A stretch of DNA of 64,000 bases from Marsupella aquatica (lineage: Eukaryota > Marchantiophyta). The stretch spans positions 10,416,001 through 10,480,000 of the forward strand of contig OZ316894.1 of the NCBI GenBank assembly GCA_973895155.1, read 5' to 3'. The position numbers and the translations under genes were made by a program. This document shows positions 57,001 to 64,000 of the stretch, piece after piece (position 1 is the stretch's first letter; every line of letters starts with the position of its first letter). The notes beneath the pieces are model-generated. The model searched no databases. It saw nothing but the letters and a program-made list of their open reading frames with translations, and was not told the DNA's origin.

Positions 57001-58141
57001 GCCTTGTTCAAAGTTTTTTACTGGATTCCCGTCGACAGCTTGCACGAACTTTGACAAGCAACAGCAAACTCCTGAGTCCTAACTGAATTGAATGTACTAT
57101 ATTCCCAGGAGATAAGATGGCGGTGGCTAGTGGGACTTGCCAGTTATGCCCCGAACGCAAGCTGCAGAAGGATGATGAAGAATGTACGCTTCGATGGAGG
57201 AATTTCCAGTCATTTACAGTAATGGAACAACAGTAGTACTTGACCGATCGAGTCAGATTCTTCATCCTCCTGATTTCAGTTGAGAATAATGATCTGAGTC
57301 TTGCCTCGTCTTGCTGCTGGATCTGATCGTCTGCATGCATCAGGCATGCGGTATCGTATCTGGAGAAAGGGATATATATCACTCGGATCTTGGATGATTA
57401 CTTCTCAACGAGCAGCACGGAATTAAGCAAGCTGCGTGCCTGATCATGAGTGAGGAGTAAGCAGGAGGAAGGTGAAGGGGGCAGTGGGCATGAAGAGGGA
57501 GTGAATGAAGAAACCCAGTGCTGAGATCATCGATGCTATTAACACTACATCGAGCTGCTTCTTCGATTATTTCCAGGATCTGCATTCTCACGTCTGTCCT
57601 CATGGCAACGAAGAACCATTGAAGCATACTTACTGCATGAATTTTGTTGATGGATATCATTTTGATGATTTGACCTGTGCATTAATATTATTTAGACGTC
57701 ACCTAGGCTCACGTCACTACAGTGTTCTACAGAAACACGTTAAGGGCACGCGTGTTGGACTTGTACATGATCGGATATATTAACGAGCGTCATGATTCAT
57801 GCTCTCACTGTGCTGTGTTGGATTGAAGTAACGTCACAATCCTTGTGATGTCTACGTATGACGTTCCATGCAGTGTTTTTCCTGTGGCAATTTTTTGCAA
57901 TTCTGTCTTGTCAACAACTTTTCACACTTTTGGCTAATTTTTAATTTTTCTAGTTGTTCGAGATCTCAGAGTGGTTCACTTCCACCAGTGTGAGGAGTGG
58001 TATCTTGTGTCACGGAAGAGATGTTAAAAATCTTCTGTATCTTAAGAATTTCTTAGATTTCTTCGTGACTGTTGGCGATCCCTAGCCTTCAGGAAACCGG
58101 CGTTGTGGCTGGTGGACTTGTGGTTTTAGTCCACCAGACAG
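54078..58141. other. 4 kb intergenic DNA
   Basis: Low-complexity A runs at 54500-54550. From 55390 to 55600 the phrase AGTCCAYCAC/AGTCCATCGTAGAATGATTGAA recurs three times, a diffuse repeat. Frames at 54706-55181, 56793-57086 and 57379-57783 overlap on both strands and show no domain. No RNA gene is seen. Confidence 0.35.
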
Positions 58142-58223
58142 TGGCAAATGAGACCCAAATAAAGTGGCAAATGGTCTTATTTGGCAAATGAGACCCAAAT
58201 AAAGTGGCAAATGCTGGCCAACA
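58142..58223. repeat. Tandem duplication, TGGCAAATGAGACCCAAATA
   Basis: Two near-perfect copies about 40 bp apart (from 58142 and 58182), each starting TGGCAAATGAGACCCAAATA and running on through AAGTGGCAAATG. Confidence 0.9.
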
Positions 58224-58774
58224 TTGGTGACTGTTTCTGGAGAGGTGGCATTTGGCAAGTTTTACCCAGTTTCTAGGGTCTATGAGCCAGAATCTGGCAG
58301 CTATCTAGACAGATATCTGTCTAGAAATAAATTAAGATATTTAAGAAGGAATTAATTTAGCACCTCCTCCTTGGCACATATGCTACCCTAGAGAATTAGT
58401 AAAATTTGGACAGCACTGACTTGGCCCTGGGAAGTCCCTTTCTAAAGTAGGTGATATTATAATTAGAGGTTTCTTGCCTCAGGGGCCCCATGAAGTTTTT
58501 AGTGGTGCTATTTATATTTATTAATCAAATATATTATTCTAACTTGAATATGATATGATTGATATCAAGAATTCAACTCAAAGCTTCTGGAAGCTTTGAA
58601 AAAAGTTGTTCCACTCTTCCATTGATTTTCTTGGGAGCTTGACCCTTGATAGTAAGAACCTGTAAGTTGACATGTTATACATAACAAGGAGTGTCATACG
58701 TCGAAAAAGGGAAGGAATGTGAGCCTGGTTTAAGTGAGCAATGGACCCCTCATCCACAATAGGCACATGTGCTT

Positions 58775-58801
58775 GGGGGGGGGGGGGGGGGGGGGGGGGG
58801 G
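58775..58801. repeat. Poly-G tract, 27 bases
   Basis: Uninterrupted G run. The length may be affected by sequencing or assembly. Confidence 0.9.
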
Positions 58802-59140
58802 AAGGGCGGCATGCATCACGTGCGATGAAGTATAGGCCCTTTTAAATGGGTGTAGCAAAATATTTCCAAAGTTTTTTGAAAGAACACATAGCGCATGTTT
58901 TATTGACTGGTCGGCTTTAGAGAACACCTAGGCCTATTTAATTGTACACAATATTTTTAAATTTTTTAGGGGTTCTTTAGTAAAAATGACAAAATTTAAA
59001 GAAAGAAAGGGTTTTACAAAAAAAATTCACTTATAAGTTATAAGGTCAAAACCTAAAACTTCACACGCATTGTATGGCCCTCCATATAGTGGACCCCCCA
59101 GCACATGTGAGACACGCAAATATGTGAGACACGCATATGT

Positions 59141-59291
59141 CTTCATCCGGGCCCAAGGGGCACAACCATGTTCAATCAGTGTGTATATATGGGATCGAAA
59201 GTGCTGCGCTCGCATTGGGGATTGGGGCCTGAAGTGGTTCCGACCCCATACACACTGATCGAACATGGTTGCGCCTTGGGCCCGGATGAAG
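59141..59291. repeat. Inverted repeat with 48-53 bp arms
   Basis: The left arm 59141-59193 begins CTTCATCCGGGCCCAAGG and the right arm 59244-59291 is its reverse complement with a few differences. The spacer is 50 bp. Just left of it ATGTGAGACACGCA occurs twice. The arms encode nothing recognisable. Confidence 0.85.
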
Positions 59292-62200
59292 ATGATACTA
59301 CAGTAAGGTTGACCTTAGGTCATCGACTATGGTTACTTTTTGGCCAATTGGAACACAGCAGTGGTCAAGTACTCGGGTTAAAAGTGATGGGATACAGTTT
59401 GGGGGACAGTATACTATATATTTTAGTTTTGGGGGCAGTATTGTAATAACTACCAATTTGGGAGGTAGTTTCGTAAAATGCTATTTTCCCAAATTGGTCA
59501 GAAAAGCAGTTCCCCTTCAGTTCATCTGAAGACATGTACCCGAAGGAATTGTTGCAGAATTCAGGAGCTCTACCAAGGTGACCATGCCTTTTTTCAGAAA
59601 ACCATTTTTTAGGGAGACTTTGTGGCGACCTCAAATACAAATGACCGGCCTACAAAATATTTTTTGCCCCTACAGTTTACAGTTAGTAAGCTTTAACTAA
59701 TATTGTAACATCCTATTAACAGGACATTGTAAAAATTAAAAATTAAAAAATTAAAATTAACAGGACATTGTGTGACGTAGTGCACTGAAAACAATACTGT
59801 TATGGCAGAGTTTTCACGGGCTATAATTATATATTGCCCATAATGCTCGGGTAACAGGATATTAATACACTTAATATTTAGAACATTTTTTATTTTAGTA
59901 GAAGTAGAGGAGAAGTTTCAAAGCCTATAAGAATCTTCATTTTGAGTTTTAGTATTTTGACTAATAGTAGAGGAGACGTTTCAATAGTGAGGCTATCAAT
60001 AACTTGATTTTTATTTTATATGTTTAGTAAAACTGTAAGGAGAAGGTTCAATAATGAGCCAATCCAAATCTTGCATGGCATTCTTACTTGATTTTTTGCA
60101 TTTTCTTCATTGTGTGTGGCTAACATTTAACAAAATCCACTAGGGTTGACGATGCTCTGAGTACCAAATTCTTATCTAAAAGGAACGTAGCCACTAATAC
60201 AAATCACAGTGCTTTCTTCTAACTTAAAATAATACTAACGCCAGAACAAATGTCAAATCTAACAGTTCCAGTAGAGAATCTAATGGTTGATATATATGAT
60301 TGGCTTTGTGGTGGGGGCCCAAAAATGCCCCCAAGATTTTTTTTCTGCGCATATGATTCTGCGCGGACTATGATTTTGAGCATAGGATTCTGCAAAATAT
60401 AAAATATAGTGTACAATACTAAAAAGAATGAATTTGCAATAGTTCAACTTTGGTCACGGGCCCGCTATGATATAATGACAAAATGATTATGTATGCTAAT
60501 AATTGTCTCCCTAGAAAGGAAGGGGCAAGGGAAAGGCACCACCCGACGTCGTTCCCATAATAAGTATTAACAAATGGCTAGAAGGTTCACCGAGGCCAGA
60601 AGCGTCACAGCACTGTCCAGGCGTAGCCCATCCCTTGGACTGTGGCGAGTATCGTGGCCCCTGCCCCTCTGTCCTTTGGGTTGAGTCCCTTTCGGCGGCT
60701 TCTCTGGCCCCCTTCGCGGCCCTTCTCGAACTCCATCGGGCATTCATGGCCTAGTTGACCGGTCAATGGCCTAGTTGACCGGTCAATGGCCGGTGGCCGG
60801 TGCCGCTCCAGCTCGGCCTTGGGCACCCTGGTGCCCTGCAACAGTAACAGAACAGACCCACCAAGGATACTAAGAACCGACAGAGGTTCAAACCGCACAA
60901 GCTCCTGTTGCAGTGCGCGTGCCGCTGCTCCTACGTAGCAATGCGACGCACGTTTGTTTTGTAATAATAACAAACAGATCCTTTGTTCTGGACGCTGTAC
61001 CAACTAATGCACTGCAGATTTTCGTCGATTACAGCAATGTCAATAGTCATGGCCTGGTCCTGAACTCGGTCTAAATTTGTTTCATTGACTATCGCTTCCC
61101 GTGCAACAGATCCAAGGCAGCGCTCCACGATTCTTCCTCAGAGCAACTCTCCTTTCGATCTTCTGTAGAAAAAATCGAACACCCAGAGACCAGAGAAAGA
61201 ACTACTACGCAATCAAAAGTCAAAATCCAGTGACCTTCACTCTGATCCGTCTGTATCCTTCTATTCAATCCTTGAGAATTTCAACCCCCCCAACCCGATG
61301 CATGGACTTGCCCAACGATGGAATGGCAGAAGCACCTGGGTAGGTGGATTTGACTGGATCTGCTTTGGTATGACGTACCAACCGTGCTGATGCCTACAGT
61401 CCCGAATGAAGACAGGCAAAACTGCTTCGCAAGCGAGCTTTGAAATAGTTAGAACAGTCGCGTGAAGTTGCAAACGCCAAGGAGTGAGACCAGGCTGCAA
61501 CACGATGAACACCGTAACTTGATCTTGGTCTCCTCAATTAGGTCCTTGCGAAACTGAATCAAAATTCAGAACCCACCGCAGCAACCTTCATCCTGGTCCA
61601 CTGCAAAAACTGGTCCATTGCAAGCTGGACCTGCCAGGACTGGATAACTCACTGTCGATGGTCACACTGAAGTGACAGTTCTCCACCCAATTCTCATGAA
61701 CACGGTTTTGATGAACTATTTCGCGAATTTCAAATACCATCCATTCGGAATGGGCTGGGGCTCTGCGCAGCCTAATCGAAAGGGCCTCTGTATATATGCC
61801 ATAATCGGTAACACCATCTAAACAGTGACGAGGCAAGTTATTGGAACGCAATTGAGAGGTGACTGATCAGGGTGGGTCGTCGTCCTTTATTGGATTGTGA
61901 CAAATGAATAAATTGATGTCGATTGACAAAGACTGTGAACTGCAGCAGCTATCCAGGATATGAAACAAAATTCCTAACTAAATCATCATGACAATCACGA
62001 CCTGGTTGAATTGGCTAGATAAGCCCCGCGAAACTTAAACGACCCCTGAGCTAAAATGGTTTTGTGGCGCACATCAAAACCTATTTCGCCGCAAAAATTT
62101 TACAATTTCAACTCCTGTTTGAAATTGACGCTTTTACTCTATGCCTAATCTACTTTCTCTACTCAAAATTGACGGCTCTCCGACTCCCATTGGTAGTAGC

Positions 62201-62387
62201 GTTCATTAACGCGAAGAGAATTCTTCAATGAATCTCTCGAACGTAAAACTGGAAATAAATCGAGGTAGAACCGAAGGCCAAAAAATTGAAATTCATCCAC
62301 GTCTCAGCTTAGACATTTTCTGCCAATGAATAGGTTAGGGGGAACGAGTTCAACGAATGTAGGTAAGGTTATAGCACTGACGAAGAA
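59292..62387. other. Intergenic DNA downstream of the ERF gene
   Basis: AT-rich to about 60.5 kb, with AACAGGACATTGT at 59720 and 59758 around an AATTAAA run and several diverged AGTAGAGGAGA phrases (59895-60050). A 20 bp perfect tandem pair, ATGGCCTAGTTGACCGGTCA, lies at 60747-60786. Minus-strand frames at 60605-61003, 61261-61512 and 61588-61851 lack domains. The last few hundred bases should be the ERF 3' UTR. Confidence 0.4.
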
Positions 62388-63503
62388 CTACTCTCTGTCG
62401 GAACCCGGCATAACATCGTAACTGAACGGATTAAATCCTTGAGTCGTCTCCACCTTCACATCATCCCGGGTATGAGCTGGTTGTTGGGAGCTCATAGCTG
62501 GTTGTTGGGAGCTCATAGAAACTGTAGGTTGCTGGCTCATGTTCATGCTGGAGTCCGACCAACCGCCGATAGGCCGAGGAGATTGTTCGAAAATTTCGTC
62601 GAACGTGAGAGCTTCATCATCCCGTCGCCAGCTCCTCTTTGACATCGAACTATCATACTGCTGGTTACCCATCATCTGCTGCTCCAAAGCTTGTCGCTGT
62701 TGTTGTTGTTGCTGCATATACCAGTCCGTCTCACTTAGGGGAGGTCCTTGAAGCTGGACAATCTCCGCGGCATGCAATGACTCACTAGCACTACTGCTTG
62801 TGCTGGCATGCGGATGTTGATCAATATTGCTTGCATACAAGGATTCAACCATCCATGATTCCTCAAGGTTTTGCAATTGCGAGTGAGTCCAGTCGAAAGA
62901 CGACGATTCTCCGTGCTGTTGCTGCGAAGACGGAAATCCCATGGATGACGACGATTGATATAGAGCAGCTGCTGTCGATAATTGTAGTGGCTGCGAATAA
63001 GGAGCCTGAGAAAAGTGCTGCATAGATCTTTCTGAGTGAGTGATGGGTTGGGGAATACTCATGGAGCTGTAAGAGGGCGCTGTCGCCCTCGAAACCGGGG
63101 CCACGATGGGAAGTGATGCAGGGATTTCCAGCGATGCAGCGGCTTTTCCGGCTGCTGCGGATCCATCACTTACGTTGGAAGAGGTTGCACTCTTGCTCGC
63201 ACTAGCACGAGCTAGTTCAGCTGCGGCATGGTGAGACTCTGCTGGAAAATTTAATTTGGCACGAGATCCCCGGAAACCTATAGCAGCCTTGTCATAAGCT
63301 CTAGCCGCGGCTTCAGGCGTATCAAACGTACCCAGCCAGACCCTGGCTGCTTTTTTAGGATCACGGATTTCTGCTGCCCATTTGCCCCATGGCCTCTGCC
63401 TCACTCCCCGATATCTCTTTCTCTTCTGTGCTGGTGGTACTACGTTGCTCGCTGCACTAGTTTCTTCCGGATTGTCGGTTGATTTATCGCTTCCTGTAGA
63501 CAT
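62388..63503 (-). CDS. AP2/ERF-domain transcription factor, ERF subfamily
   Basis: A single exon of 371 residues. A basic stretch KRKR (27-30), a likely nuclear signal, leads into one AP2 domain at about 31-90: [19 protein letters not shown], then [19 protein letters not shown] and [11 protein letters not shown]. Ala and Asp in WAAEIRD are the residues that mark ERF-type (GCC-box binding) rather than DREB-type domains. The rest is Ser- and Gln-rich, with a Gln run near residue 262 and repeated SSQQP near the C-terminus, plus an acidic segment [12 protein letters not shown] that may be an activation region. The sequence around the domain recalls groups VIII-X, but the group cannot be set without a tree. 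ERF proteins regulate stress, hormone and developmental genes. The gene is intact. Confidence 0.95.
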   Translation of the reverse strand: MSTGSDKSTDNPEETSAASNVVPPAQKRKRYRGVRQRPWGKWAAEIRDPKKAARVWLGTFDTPEAAARAYDKAAIGFRGSRAKLNFPAESHHAAAELARASASKSATSSNVSDGSAAAGKAAASLEIPASLPIVAPVSRATAPSYSSMSIPQPITHSERSMQHFSQAPYSQPLQLSTAAALYQSSSSMGFPSSQQQHGESSSFDWTHSQLQNLEESWMVESLYASNIDQHPHASTSSSASESLHAAEIVQLQGPPLSETDWYMQQQQQQRQALEQQMMGNQQYDSSMSKRSWRRDDEALTFDEIFEQSPRPIGGWSDSSMNMSQQPTVSMSSQQPAMSSQQPAHTRDDVKVETTQGFNPFSYDVMPGSDRE

Positions 63504-64000
63504 TGCACGTAATAACGAAGAACATCAGACTTTTGCAATTCACGACTAAATACATCTCAAGGCCTACACTGAATTCATGAAATCGGAGGTTCCCTAATCT
63601 ATAGACACTTTTCGATCCCTCTCGCTCGCTTAACCGGCTAGTGTGCCGCGATTCATTTCCCCACGGCAGAGCGATGATTGACTACGATTTTAGATCAAAA
63701 CTCCCAACTTTTGGTACCAGTGACTGAATACTGTGAAGTATGAAGCGATTCACTACGAGGCATACATAATTGGAAGAGCATGTAGTCAAAAGACTGCTAG
63801 TCCTAGTCCCAGCTCATGACCCACTTAACGTGCCGAAGAATGCCTCGCCGCTATTCTTCTGTACCAAGATGAAAACACTGCTCCAAACACCAAGTTCAAA
63901 AGAACCTATCACCCTTTCTTGCATAGCAAGATTTGTCACCAGGGCAGCGTATGCTCTACAACATTTCTAGATGACTCCAAAACACTAAAGGCTGCTCAGG
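63504..64000 (-). promoter_or_regulatory. Upstream region of the ERF gene
   Basis: Contains the 5' UTR and proximal promoter of the minus-strand ERF gene. No TATA box could be placed with confidence. A 66-codon plus-strand frame at 63770-63970 is not supported as a gene. Confidence 0.4.

Noticed and set aside
62439-63025. Plus-strand frames opposite the ERF gene
   Set aside because: These are antisense shadows of the intact ERF coding sequence.
1-64000. tRNA, rRNA and CRISPR signals
   Set aside because: I saw no cloverleaf with A and B boxes, no rRNA sequence, and no evenly spaced identical repeats with unique spacers. The minisatellite at 0.8-1.3 kb is not CRISPR because its spacers are similar.

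Overview
The window is plant nuclear DNA, most likely from a non-seed land plant. The direct evidence is three nuclear genes of plant type: an intron-split PSAK gene with a chloroplast transit peptide, an intron-rich mitochondrial COX15 gene, and an intronless AP2/ERF transcription factor. Two Ty1/copia retrotransposons also carry LTR motifs typical of plants. The exact lineage cannot be fixed from the sequence. Genes are sparse and more than 80% of the window is transposon remains, tandem repeats and unannotatable intergenic DNA.

Layout. 1-2.8 kb: a decayed element or gene with a doubled TATA box, a 6-unit minisatellite with palindromic cores, and a broken ORF ending in a ParB-like pattern. 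3.1-11.3 kb: two broken but frame-conserving ORFs of about 750-770 codons, related to each other and each ending in a long coiled coil, plus a third coiled-coil ORF. I do not recognise this family and it is the most novel-looking content. 12.7-14.2 kb: a cluster of AGTCA motifs and a 642 bp terminal-inverted-repeat (TIR) element. 14.2-24.7 kb: a complete copia element with LTRs, primer-binding site, polypurine tract and a 5 bp target duplication, with three later insertions in its coding region whose target duplications can be read. 24.7-34.1 kb: mostly unannotated DNA around a two-exon gene for a small secreted protein. 34.1-35.9 kb: PSAK on the minus strand. 36.4-43.6 kb: tandem duplications, a solo LTR inside a diffuse short-repeat array, and a second, rearranged copia with intact target duplication. 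44.7-49.1 kb: COX15 in eight exons, with tandem duplications inside two introns. 49.1-62.4 kb: intergenic DNA with a MITE relative, an ORF with a 43-residue repeat, homopolymer tracts and a large inverted repeat. 62.4-63.5 kb: the ERF gene on the minus strand.

The host genes do not form a functional unit: PSAK acts in photosystem I, COX15 in mitochondrial heme A synthesis for cytochrome oxidase, and the ERF in transcription. The repeats allow relative dating. The large copia came first, then TIR and other elements entered its gag and pol, and most coding damage in both copia copies since then is TAG nonsense mutation and small indels.
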